A stretch of 5,426 bases of DNA from Phycisphaerae bacterium (GTDB taxonomy: Bacteria > Planctomycetota > Phycisphaerae > JAAYCJ01): the NCBI GenBank assembly GCA_012514125.1, contig JAAZAW010000389.1, positions 1 to 5,426 on the forward strand. The letters are read 5' to 3'. Position 1 is the stretch's first letter; each line of letters begins with the position of its first letter. Shown in pieces: positions 5,331 to 5,426 of this stretch. A model generated the notes under the pieces. The model saw nothing but the letters and a program-made list of their open reading frames with translations, searched no databases and was not told the origin of the DNA. The position numbers and the translations under genes were made by a program.

Positions 5331-5426
5331 TAATACTAATTCCATTTACTTCGTGCGCGGGGGCTAATGTCACGATATCCCGATTTCGAAGCTCATACTG
5401 CCTGAAATAGTTTATTGACATTAAAG
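5326..5426 (-). CDS. Possible C-terminal end of a convergent gene, partial at right edge
   Basis: The minus strand is open from the right edge to a TAA at 5328-5326, 32 full codons, ending in YELRNRDIVTLAPAHEVNG and then ISIK. An ATG at 5421 lies in this frame, so a 31-residue small protein is also conceivable, but its upstream region is outside the window. The patch is richer in G and C than the AT-rich DNA before it, which hints at coding. However, the plus strand also has a frame of about 25 codons open across the same patch, so the evidence is weak. I recognise no family. Confidence 0.25.
   Translation of the reverse strand, partial: LMSINYFRQYELRNRDIVTLAPAHEVNGISIK
5415..5420 (+). promoter_or_regulatory. 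Perfect -35-like hexamer TTGACA at the right edge
   Basis: TTGACA matches the sigma-70 -35 consensus exactly and sits in AT-rich DNA. Any -10 element would fall beyond the window, so it cannot be confirmed. It competes with the minus-strand frame that covers the same bases. Confidence 0.25.

Noticed and set aside
1..5426. CRISPR array, tRNA, rRNA, insertion sequence ends or attachment sites
   Set aside because: No regularly spaced repeats of CRISPR size, no cloverleaf or rRNA-like stretch, and no transposase or terminal inverted repeat with target duplication was seen on either strand.

Overview
The window looks like a piece of a bacterial cell-surface polysaccharide (O-antigen or similar glycan) gene cluster next to an unrelated, oppositely oriented ABC ATPase gene. 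The Wzm/Wzt-type ABC exporter with a carbohydrate-recognising C-terminal domain on the ATPase suggests a Gram-negative-type envelope. Base composition is moderate inside genes and clearly AT-rich between them. I cannot assign a phylum: no rRNA, tRNA or marker gene is present. The short-period intergenic repeats recall spacers I associate with environmental Planctomycetota/Verrucomicrobiota-like genomes, but that is only an impression.

From 3933 down to the left edge, four genes run on the minus strand in the order GT2 glycosyltransferase (3933-2932), ABC-2 permease (2926-2105), ABC ATPase with a Wzt-like C-terminal domain (1963-653) and GT4 glycosyltransferase (642 to beyond base 1). Spacing is 5 nt between GT2 and permease and 10 nt between ATPase and GT4. 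Permease and ATPase, which should be partners, are instead separated by about 140 bp holding short tandem repeats. Together these genes would build a glycan on a lipid carrier in the cytoplasm and move it across the inner membrane. The GT4 gene has an apparent one-base deletion near codon 13. The family-typical N-terminus is split over two frames, so it is either a pseudogene or a sequence error. Only about its N-terminal half is in the window.

The 3934-4496 stretch is an AT-rich divergent intergenic region. It holds co-centred inverted repeats, a doubtful decayed reading frame on the minus strand, and, close to the right-hand gene, a promoter-like and operator-like set of TTACACTC repeats with a CACTCT/AGAGTG dyad. 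From 4497 to 5300 a plus-strand gene encodes a complete, soluble, single-domain ABC ATPase with all catalytic motifs but no membrane partner in view. The last 126 bp are mostly AT-rich, with a more GC-rich patch that stays open on the minus strand and may be the end of a convergent gene.

Nothing here proves a new system. The points most worth checking are the broken GT4 gene, the unassigned ABC ATPase with its possible operator, and the repeat spacer inside the exporter operon.
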